From Dichetophora obliterata (lineage: Eukaryota; Arthropoda; Insecta; Diptera; Sciomyzidae): DNA of 64,000 nucleotides. Below are positions 25,276 to 37,400 of the stretch, piece by piece (positions within the stretch are counted from its first letter, which is position 1; each line of letters opens with the position of its first letter). Under the pieces are notes generated by a model. The model was given only the letters and a program-made list of their open reading frames with translations. It was not told the origin of the DNA and made no database searches. The position numbers and the translations under genes are program-made. The stretch covers positions 265,857,299 to 265,921,298 of the forward strand of contig OY986435.1 in the NCBI GenBank assembly GCA_963920525.1. The letters run 5' to 3'.

Positions 25276-28200
25276 GTAGTAGTTTTTATTTTAGAAAATA
25301 AATAAAAAAAATAAAAATTGACAAAAAAGGGCACATGAAATTAACATGAAATCTAATTTTTAAAATTATTTTAAGGATACAGTCTTGTGGGCAGTAGCTT
25401 AAGGAACATTTTGATGCATAAATCATCCTTTTATGATGTATGGTTTAGAAGTTATGGCTAAAAAATCAAAAAAATCGCAAAAAACCACGTCAAAAACTAT
25501 GATTCATGTAAAAAATTTTAACTAAGATTCTTGAAAAAAAATCAAATTCCAGAAAACTTTTTTCTGAATATGCAGTCTTGTGTATATATGTATTAGAAAC
25601 AATTTGGTGTATAAATCGTCCTTGTAGGATGTATGGTTTGGGAGTTATGACGGAAAAAGCACATGTTTTTGGCCAGCTTCCACTCCAAAAAGTGTTCTAC
25701 AACTCTTAAACTACAAGAGATAGAGCAAACGGCATTTGGACAAAGGAGTATCCCTTCTTAAGGACGAGGACCTGGTGCTCATTTTAATGCATGAATCGTC
25801 CTTATCTGATATGTAGTTTTTATTTTAGAAAATAAATAAAAAAAATAAAAATTGACAAAAAAGGGCACATGAAATTAACATGAAATCTAATTTTTAAAAT
25901 TATTTTAAGGATACAGTCTTGTGGGCAGTAGCTTAAGGAACATTTTGATGCATAAATCGTCCTTTTATGATGTATGGTTTAGAAGTTATGGCTAAAAAAT
26001 CAAAAAAATCGCAAAAAACCACGTCAAAAACTATGATTCATGTAAAAAATTTTAACTAAGATTCTTGAAAAAAAATCAAATTCCAGAAAACTTTTTTCTG
26101 AATATGCAGTCTTGTGTATATATGTATTAGAAACAATTTGGTGTATAAATCGTCCTTGTAGGATGTATGGTTTGGGAGTTATGACGGAAAAAGCACATGT
26201 TTTTGGCCAGCTTCCACTCCAAAAAGTGTTCTACAACTCCTAAACTACAAGAGATAGAGCAAACGGCATTTGGACAAAGGAGTATCCCTTCTTAAGGACG
26301 AGGACCTGGTGCTCATTTTAATGCATGAATCGTCCTTATCTGATATGTAGTTTTTATTTTAGAAAATAAATAAAAAAAATAAAAATTGACAAAAAAGGGC
26401 ACATGAAGTTAACATTAAATCTAATTTTTTAAATTATTTTAAGGATACAGTCTTGTGGGCAGTAGCTTGAGGAACATTTTGATGCATAAATCGTCCTTTT
26501 ATGATGTATGGTTTAGAAGTTATGGCTAAAAAATCAAAAAATCGCAAAAAACCACGTCAAAAACTATGATTCATGTAAAAAATTTTAACTAAGATTCTTG
26601 AAAAAAAATCAAATTCCAGAAAACTTTTTTCTGAATATGCAGTCTTGTGTATATATGTATTAGAAACAATTTGGTGTATAAATCGTCCTTGTAGGATGTA
26701 TGGTTTGGGAGTTATGACGGAAAAAGCACATGTTTTTGGCCAGCTTCCACTCCAAAAAGTGTTCTACAACTCCTAAACTACAAGAGATAGAGCAAACGGC
26801 ATTTGGACAAAGGAGTATCCCTTCTTAAGGACGAGGACCTGGTGCTCATTTTAATGCATGAATCGTCCTTATCTGATATGTAGTTTTTATTTTAGAAAAT
26901 AAATAAAAAAAATAAAAATTGGCAAAAACGGGCACATGAAATTAACATGAAATCTAATTTTTAAAATTATTTTAAGGATACAGTCTTGTGGGCAGTAGCT
27001 TGAGGAACATTTTGATGCATAAATCGTCCTTTTATGATGTATGGTTTAGAAGTTATGGCTAAAAAATCAAAAAAATCGCAAAAAACCACGTCAAAAACTA
27101 TGATTCATGTAAAAAATTTTAACTAAGATTCTTGAAAAAAAATCAAATTCCAGAAAACTTTTTTCTGAATATGCAGTCTTGTGTATATATGTATTAGAAA
27201 CAATTTGGTGTATAAATCGTCCTTGTAGGATGTATGGTTTGGGAGTTATGACGGAAGAAGCACATGTTTTTGGCCAGCTTCCACTCCAAAAAGTGTTCTA
27301 CAACTCCTAAACTACAAGAGATAGAGCAAACGGTATTTGGACAAAGGAGTATCCCTTCTTAAGGACGAGGACCTGGTGCTCATTTTAATGCATGAATCGT
27401 CCTTATCTGATATGTAGTTTTTATTTTAGAAAATAAATAAAAAAAATAAAAATTGACAAAAAAGGGCACATGAAATTAACATGAAATCTAATTTTTAAAA
27501 TTATTTTAAGGATACAGTCTTGTGGGCAGTAGCTTGAGGAACATTTTGATGCATAAATCGTCCTTTTATGATGTATGGTTTAGAAGTTATGGCTAAAAAA
27601 TCAAAAAAATCGCAAAAAACCACGTCAAAAACTATGATTCATGTAAAAAATTTTAACTAAGATTCTTGAAAAAAAATCAAATTCCAGAAAACTTTTTCTG
27701 AATATGCAGTCTTGTGTATATATGTATTAGAAACAATTTGGTGTATAAATCGTCCTTGTAGGATGTATGGTTTGGGAGTTATGACGGAAAAAGCACATGT
27801 TTTTGGCCAGCTTCCACTCCAAAAAGTGTTCTACAACTCCTAAACTACAAGAGATAGAGCAAACGGCATTTGGACAAAGGAGTATCCCTTCTTAAGGACG
27901 AGGACCTGGTGCTCATTTTAATGCATGAATCGTCCTTATCTGATATGTAGTTTTTATTTTAGAAAATAAATAAAAAAAATAAAAATTGACAAAAAAGGGC
28001 ACATGAAATTAACATTAAATCTAATTTTTAAAAATATTTTAAGGATACAGTCTTGTGGACAGTAGCTTGAGGAACATTTTGATGCATAAATCGTCCTTTT
28101 ATGATGTATGGTTTAGAAGTTATGGCTAAAAAATCAAAAAAATCGCAAAAAACCACGTCAAAAACTATGATTCATGTAAAAAATTTTAACTAAGATTCTT

Positions 28201-29992
28201 GAAAAAAAATCAAATTCCAGAAAACTTTTTTCTGAATATGCAGTCTTGTGTATATATGTATTAGAAACAATTTGGTGTATAAATCGTCCTTGTAGGATGT
28301 ATGGTTTGGGAGTTATGACGGAAAAAGCACATGTTTTTGGCCAGCTTCCACTCCAAAAAGTGTTCTACAACTCCTAAACTACAAGAGATAGAGCAAACGG
28401 CATTTGGACAAAGGAGTATCCCTTCTTAAGGACAAGGACCTGGTGCTCATTTTAATGCATGAATCGTCCTTATCTGATTTGTAGTTTTTATTTTAGAAAA
28501 TAAATAAAAAAAATAAAAATTGACAAAAAAGGGCACATGAAATTAACATTAAATCTAATTTTTAAAATTATTTTAAGGATACAGTCTTGTGGGCAGTAGC
28601 TTGAGGAACATTTTGATGCATAAATCGTCCTTTTATGATGTATGGTTTAGAAGTTATGGCTAAAAAATCAAAAAAATCGCAAAAAACCACGTCAAAAACT
28701 ATGATTCATGTAAAAAATTTTAACTAAGATTCTTGAAAAAAAATCAAATTCCAGAAAACTTTTTTCTGAATATGCAGTTATACAATTTGGTGTATAAATC
28801 GTCCTTGTAGGATGTATGGTTTGGGAGTTATGACGGAAAAAGCACATGTTTTTGGCCAGCTTCCACTCCAAAAAGTGTTCTACAGCTCCTAAACTACAAG
28901 AGATAGAGCAAACTGCATTTGGACAAAGGAGTATCCCTTCTTAAGGACGAGGACCTGGTGCTCATTTTAATGCATGAATCGTCCTTATCTGATATGTAGT
29001 TTTTATTTTAGAAAATAAATAAAAAAAATAAAAATTGACAAAAAAGGGCACATGAAATTAACATGAAATCTAATTTTAAAAATTATTTTAAGGATACAGT
29101 CTTGTGGGCAGTAGCTTGAGGAACATTTTGATGCATAAATCGTCCTTTTATGATGTATGGTTTAGAAGTTATGGCTAAAAAATCAAAAAAATCGCAAAAA
29201 ACCACGTCAAAAACTATGATTCATGTAAAAAATTTTAACTAAGATTCTTGAAAAAAAATCAAATTCCAGAAAACTTTTTTCTGAATATGCAGTCTTGTGT
29301 ATATATGTATTAGAAACAATTTGGTGTATAAATCGTCCTTGTAGGATGTATGGTTTGGGAGTTCTGACGGAAAAAGCACATGTTTTTGGCCAGCTTCCAC
29401 TCCAAAAAGTGTTCTACAACTCCTAAACTACAAGAGATAGAGCAAACGGCATTTGGACAAAGGAGTATCCCTTCTTAAGGACGAGGACCTGGTGCTCATT
29501 TTAATGCATGAATCGTCCTTATCTGACATGTAGTTTTTATTTTAGAAAATAAATAAAAAAAATAAAAATTGACAAAAAAGGGCACATGAAATTAACATGA
29601 AATCTAATTTTTAAAATTATTTTAAGGATACAGTCTTGTGGGCAGTAGCTTGAGGAACATTTTGATGCATAAATCGTCATTTTATGATGTATGGTTTAGA
29701 AGTTATGGCTAAAAAATCAAAAAAATCGCAAAAAACCACGTCAAAAACTACGATTCATGTAAAAAATTTTAACTAAGATTCTTGAAAAAAAATCAAATTC
29801 CAGGAAACTTTTTTCTGAATATGCAGTCTTGTGTATATATGTATTAGAAACAATTTGGTGTATAAATCGTCCTTGTAGGATGTACAGTTTGGGAGTTATG
29901 ACGGAAAAAGCACATGTTTTTGGCCAGCTACCACTCCAAAAAGTGTTCTACAACTCCTAAACTACAAGAGATAGAGCAAAATGCATTTGGAC
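25276..29992 (+). repeat. 534-bp satellite, array block 3 (about 9 copies) and array end
   Basis: Same unit and orientation. The last copy is more diverged ('tgtacagtttggg', 'gccagctaccac', 'caaaatgcatttgg') and breaks off near 29,992 at 'catttggacta', after which the sequence is unrelated. Higher divergence of the outermost unit is usual at the edge of a satellite array. Confidence 0.96.
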
Positions 29993-30338
29993 TAAAAATG
30001 ATATACGTGTCTCGTCATTTTCCTCCAGAACGTCAGAATTTCTTTTAAGTCGATTTTAAAGTTGTCATAATCACTTCTGACGCTTTTATATATTAAACAA
30101 CGCTAAAATATATAAAAAAGTGTACCAATATACATGAATGAAGGCATTTTAGAAAGGTCATTCAATAAAAAATTTTAAAATTAAAAATCCGTTTCATACA
30201 TTTCTTAAATTTTAATATATGCATTTTTCAAAAAAATTTTTGCTTAAAATTTTATATGTTTCCTTTTATTTAAATTGCTCAAAGATCAATCAATTGCTGA
30301 GTTCAACTGAAGTAATTTATGGTAGGTAAAAGAGATCC
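29993..30338. other. no gene seen; satellite-edge flank
   Basis: AT-rich sequence without convincing open frame, repeat structure or splice signals. Confidence 0.6.
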
Positions 30339-30630
30339 TTAACCACTAGGATGTGCGACTACTTATGAAGCGGTAAGTGACCCTACTGGGCCTCGCGAGG
30401 CCCATAAATAAAGGCTTTGTGTCTTGACGATTTCGTCCTATCGCAAACTGTTACTATCCCGAGAAACAATTTGTGTCCGTACCAAATTACTTAGGCACAA
30501 AAGTCCAGAGTAAGGGACTCAATTTTATTTTTAAAAGCTACGAGTAGTAACGAAAAACTGCGAAGTTTATGAAAACAAATTAATCATACAATGATATTAA
30601 GCCGAATGCTATTGAGCTTCAGCGAACAGG

Positions 30631-32604
30631 ACCCGAGAAAAAAATTGATATATTGTGTCAATAAAGTAGCTGATATGTATCGAAACTGGAGTCTTACCTA
30701 TAATGTACCCGAAACATACCCAACAAGTACCTTGAAAGGCACCCGAAATAGTACCGGTAAGTCTGTATTAGAGCCCGAACAGAACCAAAAGTAGTAACGA
30801 CTTGTAAAGTCGAACACACAACAGAACACATGCAAGTTAACGAAGCCGTCCAAAATGAAATCGCAGAGCAAGAGTCGTAGCGACTTATCGCTAGAGTAAA
30901 ATTGAGTAGAGAGCCCGAACAGAATCAAAAATCGTTACGACCGGCCAGACACACAGATCCCGTTCAGAATGAAAGCGATTGCGACTGACGATGCAGTGTT
31001 GCTTTTATATAGCATAGTTTTGTTAGCAGCCATGTTTTTGTTGTTGTGTAAGTGAAACAGAAACAAAAAAGAAACGTGAGAACATAGCAAAAACTATGAA
31101 ATTGTCTTTGACCATTTTGTTTGCAAAACCCAATTGTTTGCAAAATATGGCAGCACTAATTGTACTTAGAGATAAAATCGTCGGTCGTTAGAGAGAAAAA
31201 ATAGAATAGATTCTATTCAATTTTACTCTAGCGATAAGTCGCTACGACTCTTGCTCAGCGATTTCATTTTGGACGGCTTCGTTAACTTGCATGTGTTCTG
31301 TTGTGCAAGCGCGTCGGAAGCGAATTTCATCTGGGGGGCAGTACAAATGGTGGGGCAATACAAATGGTTGTGCAAAAAAAGTTCACCAAAATTTCTTCAA
31401 AGAAACATGAATGTGAATACACAAATTTTTTATTTTAGTTTAAAATAAAAAAATATAAATATATATATAAAAAATATTAATATTTCATTATTTTTAAAAG
31501 TTCTTCCAATTTCAATATTAGAGATCATTCTTTAAAGGATCTTTCATATGGTAATATGAAAATATAAGAAATAATGGTTGCTTTTATAAAGCAAGACTAG
31601 GTATATCTTTACATGGTTTAAATGCAATAAAGTACAAAAAGTTATATCAATTTATATTATTCCAAAATGTTTCTTTCTGTCCTTTCGAGAAACAAACTCT
31701 TTCACCACCTCCATCGAATTCAATTCTTCGGTTTTATCTTTGTGAATGTGTATAAGTGAGTCGCCGCATGAGTGAGTCGTTTCTGTGCCATAGTTGCTCG
31801 AAGATAGTTGCTCAGATCAAGCTGCTGATGCAGGCACAGTCAAAAGCAAAGCAATAAGTTTTTCAACTTTATTTAATAGTTTTTTTTACAGTATCCGAAT
31901 TTTTTGCAATTGGGATACAATGCCACTACAATTTGAAGGTGTTTGGCCAGGCAATTGCTTCAGCAATTTAAGTTGCGCATGGAGGTCGCTCACATCAAAG
32001 TCATCTGCATCAAGATCTAGCTTTGTTTTTAGATTTTGTTCAGAAGGCACTTTTCCGTTGAAGGCTTCGATTACAATATTACAGTATTAAGCTACATACT
32101 TAAGAGTGCTTTTAAACTGAAGTGGTGGGTTTGCAGTAGAAACTCTACATTTTGCTCCATCTTTTTGCAAACACAGAGAAAGAAAATGGTTATCCGCAAG
32201 CATGCTTATGAAGAAGAGAGAAAGAAGAGGAAAATATCTAATACAAAAATATTATCGTTGTAAAAAAACTGACATTTTGAATAACTTTTGAAGTTTTCTT
32301 TTTAAATTGTTTATCTGGCTAAAAAAGTGGGGGGCAACTGCCCCCCTTTGCCCCCGCTTCCGACGCCAATGCTGTTGTGTGTTCGACATCATAAGTCGTT
32401 ACGACTTTTGGTTCTGTTCGGGCTCTCATTCTGGACGGGTTCTGTGACGAGTGCCCGAATCGGTCATCGTTCGTACATTGTGCCTGACCAAGGTGTTCCA
32501 GAACTAGCACTACTTTCGGTGCAGAGGTCAGACATTTACCGACACGGGCACCGGACACATATCAGCTACTTTATTGACACAAAATATGAAATTGTTTCTC
32601 GGGT
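30631..32604. mobile_element. foldback-type element with about 280-bp inverted arms
   Basis: The left arm is 30,631-30,910. The right arm is 31,212-31,305 plus 32,380-32,604, split by a later insertion. The innermost 90 bp (for example 'ctctagcgataagtcgctac' at 31,226 against 30,880-30,900) are nearly identical, and the outer ends share 'tgtgtcaataaagtagctga'. The middle part is more diverged. The loop of about 300 bp carries no open frame. Subrepeats 'agagcccgaacagaa' at 30,769 and 30,909 lie 140 bp apart. Long arms with subrepeats and no transposase are characteristic of foldback elements. Confidence 0.75.
31306..32371. mobile_element. hAT-like non-autonomous element nested in the foldback arm
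   Basis: A 1,066-bp insert is flanked by a perfect 8-bp direct repeat CTGTTGTG (31,298-31,305 and 32,372-32,379). Ends are CAAGCGCGTCGGAAGCG and, inverted from the right, CATTGGCGTCGGAAGCG, followed by G-rich stretches. An 8-bp duplication and CA... ends fit the hAT superfamily. Removing it makes the foldback right arm continuous, which proves the order of events. The interior is AT-rich with no transposase. Confidence 0.82.
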
Positions 32605-32767
32605 ATGTAGAAGTGTTGATAGACACTACATCTGTGTGTGAGTGTCATTTTTAGGGAGTTTCTTAGGGGGTTGGGGCGTTAGGATGCCTTTAAAGTAAAA
32701 TTACTTCTTTTTATGGCACAAGTTAACTTTTGACTGATTTATATTTTTTTTTATACACAAATTTACA

Positions 32768-33385
32768 AAAACTAAAAATGAGGTAACAATCGTTGAACTG
32801 TTGTGCTGGATTTATAACTATTCAGCAGCGTAGCCATGGAACTGACGAATTTTCTGCGTGGTGTCGTGTTCAAGGCATATGAATTTCTTTGCATTTTTTT
32901 ACACGACAAGAATGTTTTGCGCCTCTTTTTGCCGTTCTGAACATTGTATGACTCACAGTCTTTCCGTTCCATATAATTCAGGGTAATGCAATTGTGTTTG
33001 TTATAATAAAGGTTTGTGTAATAATTGACAAAAACATTGAATTGAAATTTGAACGTGTCTATTCAATGTCCTATTTTTCATGTGAAAAGTAAGAAACTGG
33101 AAGTCAAAACCTTTAGAAATTCACGATGTTTATCCATTTATAGGTTTTTGCCACTCTTGAAAGAGTAGCAACTGAGCATCTGGTCCATAGTGCTGACACC
33201 TGCTTAATTTTTGTTGTAATCCAGAAATTTTTAAGGCTTGTTTTTCCGAAAGGATATCTTCTTCATGCTCTTGTTTTTTAGTAGCAAAAAACTGTCCTCA
33301 ATGAGCTGCTGCCAATCTGTCAGCAGCCTAAAAAATTGAGAACAATATCAAGCTCTTCCCACACTTCGTCACTTATTCCCGACAT
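32768..33385 (-). pseudogene. decayed transposase-like coding pieces (possibly piggyBac-like)
   Basis: On the minus strand an ATG at 33,385 reads MSGISDEVWEELDIVLN and then stops. In another frame 'KQEHEEDILSEKQALKISG' and 'DAQLLLFQEWQKPING' read well (about 33,290-33,140). Further on, 32,972-32,772 gives 'MERKDCESYNVQNGKKRRKT' followed by 'FLSCKK', which resembles the Cys-rich tail of piggyBac transposases with several cysteines lost. The order (acidic N-terminus, then Cys-rich tail, with little between) suggests an internally deleted copy. The family assignment is a guess based on this tail and on the TTAA and palindrome ends outside it. Confidence 0.35.
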
Positions 33386-33543
33386 TTCAAATATTACTTA
33401 CATGCACACAAGATCTTTAAACATATCGCGTAATAAAGTCGTCGAAAGTGATCGATTGTGTTTAAACATGTTTTGTTTAGTAGTTTACATACATTTCCCA
33501 AACATTTAACGGACGGGCCTCGTGAGGCCCAGTAGGTTCACTT

Positions 33544-34228
33544 GCGTCCTTATTATAAAAAGATCAGTTTGTTCTACGAAAGTAATGCAAATCTTAAAAA
33601 TTAGCAAAAGTAAAGTAAAGCAAGATTTTTTGGCAATTTTTTTCAAATTTGTAGGAATATAATTTCTAGACCAATTGCGAGCGGCCTGAAATTTTTCAGA
33701 TTTGGATTAAGAAGCCCAAAATTCACATAATCCGTATAAAAATATTAAAAAAAGAGTTGTCGCTATTCGGGAATTATTTCACCACTTTTTCTATACTCAA
33801 TCTACCACTATTTAAAATGTTCAAGTGAAAACACTGGTGATATAAATTTGCTGATAAATTGTGTCTTTTAACGCATAATTCTTCTTTTGTTCTGCCAATT
33901 AAAAATATCTTACTTTTTGTAAACAAAACCAGCTGAGTTGAAGTTTTTTTTAGTAGATGTACGTCTGCATAATCAAATCGAAATTATCTACGTGCAATCT
34001 GCCATTTGCTACGGCCACCTTGCGTTGCGTTACGCGAACATAATTGCACCATAAAGGGATAGCCTATTCAGTGGTCTTGAGCTTGACAGACGGCTTGAGT
34101 CGTCTTTCTAGACTTATTCTTAGGCTGAAACTCTGTAACGAGTATCTTATCGGAGTTATAGTAGAGACTTATAGTACAGTTGCAAACACTTCAGCTGGAA
34201 CTGTTAGAATAAGGGAAGCGTGGGAAGG
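33544..34228. other. no gene seen; probable 3' flank of the minus-strand gene
   Basis: AT-rich. An 80-codon plus-strand frame at 34,044-34,286 has no recognisable domain and overlaps the probable 3' UTR of the gene on the other strand. Confidence 0.5.
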
Positions 34229-34234
34229 TTTATT
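34229..34234 (-). promoter_or_regulatory. candidate poly(A) signal of the nine-exon gene
   Basis: AATAAA on the minus strand, 178 bases beyond the stop codon at 34,412. Position fits; there is no further proof. Confidence 0.4.
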
Positions 34235-34411
34235 TCCTATTTTTTACATGAACAGAGTGTATTTTGACTCAACAAGTTATGTTTGATGAACGTCACTACA
34301 TTTTCAACAGTTGTGTCGGGCTGAAGACATGAAATAAATAAGTTTTTCCTCCTCAACACTGCCTTTAAGCTTGATAGATTTCTAGGCTAAATAAGAGTCA
34401 AAACTGAACTA

Positions 34412-37400
34412 TTAGTCAATGAAGGAGTAGGAGTTAAAAGGTGACGAGGAAGTAACTGGAGTGTTTTTGTTTAAAGGCGTAGCTGAGGGCTGCTTGGCCT
34501 GAGAAGTGCATCCAGATGATTTGCGAGGCTTATTATTGTTTTTATTTTTCTCTTTCTTTTTGAGATAGTATGGTCTTCTTCTGATTGCTTGTGTCCCGGA
34601 AAAAAAGTCTATTCTATGACAAAGAAGTTGGGTTATTTTCTGAAATGGAATTCGTTCAAAATAATCTTCGTCAATCTAATCCTTATCGTCTTCGTTATAG
34701 ATTTTTTTATTTCTTTAATTTTTTTTATGTACGTTTAACGCTACGACTCATTGTTCCTTATATTACCCAATTTCTTCTGGAACTCCTCCGGTAAATCCTT
34801 TTCATGAGGCAGTGGACTTAAGCCTTGGCCTTCCAATTTGAAATGTCCCGATTTCCAAAGATTCCAGTCAATCTTTATTTTTGCATCTATTGCAGCATCT
34901 CTGTTTGGCGATAGCGGTTGCATGTATTGTGTCTGTGTGTTGCAAAGAGAGGTTTGCTTTTTAACACGCCATTTTTGCAGCTTCTTTTTAAAATCAGGCG
35001 ATAAGCTCTCTTCTAAGATTTTCGCAGATATATTGTTCGCATTGTGTGACTGCATAATTTCAACTGTCGGTGACTTGGCAACTGTGTAGGCTTTCGAAAA
35101 GAAAATTATCGTCATCATACCACGAATAAGAACTAGACCCTAATATTACCAGATACACGGCAAGCATTTTGGTTCGCTTTAGACTTTTCCCATTTGCGTT
35201 GTTTTGCCTCAAATTCTAAGTCTAGTTTTTTCCTTAACATTTCGTATTTTTTGTGAATTTCGTCTTGTTTCTTTTGATATGTTTTTCGTGGATAAATGTG
35301 ATTCGGAGTAGTTGGATCCGAAAATTCGCCACTGGACAACTCTTCACTCTCTAAAAGAAATAACAGACATTAAAATAAAGTGATTTTTCTCGGTGTAAAG
35401 GCGATCTACCCAATTCCGCAAAGAAATCTGAAAGTCTTGAAGGACTACTTGGCACAGAAGAGTTTGCAGGTGAACTTAGTATTCTATAATTATGAACACA
35501 TGTTTGGCGTGCTCCTTTTGGACTTTTAAGTTGTTGTATCATAAAGTACTCTTCTAGATCATTGAGGTCCTATAAGAGATAAGTAGTTACTTTAAATCTC
35601 TCATTTTGACTATTTTAACTCACCTGCTTAGGGTCCAAATTCAATGGGCTTGGTGGAAGCTTTATTTTGCGATTTGTACTTTTGATGTTGACCACAAAAT
35701 TTTCTGGCAAGACTTCGAATTCATTGATTAGCTTACTCTTTCTCGGCGACTTACAGCAGGGCTTAGCTTGCGAGTTCATAACATTTACTACATTTTGCAG
35801 CTCAGTGTCAATTGATTCCTTTGGACTTATACACTGTATTGAATGGGGCGAAGAGCTTTTTGCATCACTTTGTGTAGAATCTCTCCCTACAAATTTGATG
35901 ATAGTCATTCAAGATGCCACTCAAGTAGTTTATTCTTAATAAATCTTACTCAAAGGACTTTGATTGGGAATGCTCTTAATATCATCAATTGAACTAGCGG
36001 AACTTATGGTACCGGACGTAGGAATCTCACTTAAGACATGTCCTGAAGATGAACTAAGTATGCTGTCGGCCGAACTTGTGCCACCACATATGCGTGTAGG
36101 AACTCGGAGATATCTGAAATGGTATTAACGATTGACCCGTTTCACGGAGAGAAATTATTTTGCTTGATTCAAGAATATGGCAAATCAATCCTAATTTATT
36201 TTAATCAAGCATTTGAATCTATTAATTAGAAAAAAGTCTTACTACATATAACAAATTTTTTTCTAATATTCACTAATATTTACGATTTGTCGAAACCGGG
36301 GGCCGAATTACAGCATCCGTGGCCGACAAAAATTACGAAGGGCACGACGAGACAATTGACTATCAATCTGATACAATTTTGCTCGATCAAAGATGCTGTA
36401 ATTCGGCCCCAGAATGAATTATATGATGAAAGTAGCTGGAGCAAATAGGGTAATTTTTTGTTACAAGTTAAAATTTATATCATGTTACAATAATGGCTTT
36501 AACCACTGCTATATCAGAGATAATAGATTTAAAATAATCTGATCTTAGGAAAGACTTTAAAATAAAATTTATTCAAATATATAATAGAAAATAAGTAAAA
36601 CGGATATGATTTTTCTTTGAGTCATAAGAATAAATAGTAATTAAAATATGCCATCATTAATTTTTCATGGAAATGATTTATGTTAATAAAATTTTCGATT
36701 TTCCAGTAAATGATATTTAATTCATAAGCAAATTTTTCAGTTTTAATAAAATTATTTAGGTACTTAGACCAAAATTATTTAAGCACTTAAAGAAAATAAT
36801 TAAGTAGAACCAAGAAAAAATATATTGGAATTAGACAGTTTTTTCTAAAAGCCATTTGTTTTATATTCTCTTAATAACACTGCCCACTTAATCCTTTAAT
36901 AATACACTCTCTACACGATTAAAAATCTTGGACTAAATTTTAAACTTTTTTGGATTACATATAGGACAACACTAAAGAAGATTTCTTAGCAATTTGAATA
37001 TTAACGTGAAATAAAAAATTTCTCTGACCAGAATATTATTTGAACACACGTCCTCAGATGTGCTAGCTAGTCTAACACCTTATCCACTCGTCCATCTTAG
37101 TAGTTAAGAAAGTTACGCTTATTTTGCATCAAATACAAGTAAGATTGAAGTAAGTAAGCAAGCAAGCAGAAACGTGGGTTCGACTCAGCTAAATTAACCC
37201 AGCTAAATTAAGCTGAAATAAAACAATTTTCTAACCAGTTCGTGATTTGAACACACGTTCTCTGATGTGCTGGTCCAACACCTTGTGCACTCGTCCAACT
37301 CGGTTGTTAACAAAGTTTCGCTTATTTTGCGTGATTACGAATGCAAGTAAGTGCCTTTCAGAAATTAAAACCGTTGGAATTTTTTATCTTTTACTAACTG

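Larger units (their letters stand above)
30375..33543. repeat. inverted pair of 29-bp ends with a palindromic core
   Basis: 'aagtgaccctactgggcctc' plus the rest of the palindrome GGGCCTCGCGAGGCCC (30,375-30,403) reappears inverted at 33,515-33,543 with three differences (core GGGCCTCGTGAGGCCC). A TTAA lies at 30,339-30,342, 35 bp outside the left copy. TTAA plus a subterminal palindrome resembles the piggyBac-like element at 50.2 kb, so these may be the ends of a 3.2-kb piggyBac-like element into which others jumped. No matching TTAA end was found on the right, so the assignment is tentative. Confidence 0.5.

Noticed and set aside
23601..25334. minus-strand frames over the Mutator-like transposase
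   Set aside because: Shadows; no family resemblance.
1..29992. rDNA spacer or telomere repeat
   Set aside because: No rRNA gene, no short telomere motif, and the array carries no promoter-like subrepeats.
1..29992. CRISPR-like spaced repeats
   Set aside because: Units are continuous 534-bp repeats without unique spacers, in an animal genome.
1..29992. centromere call
   Set aside because: Possible, but nothing in the sequence (such as a clear CENP-B box) shows it.
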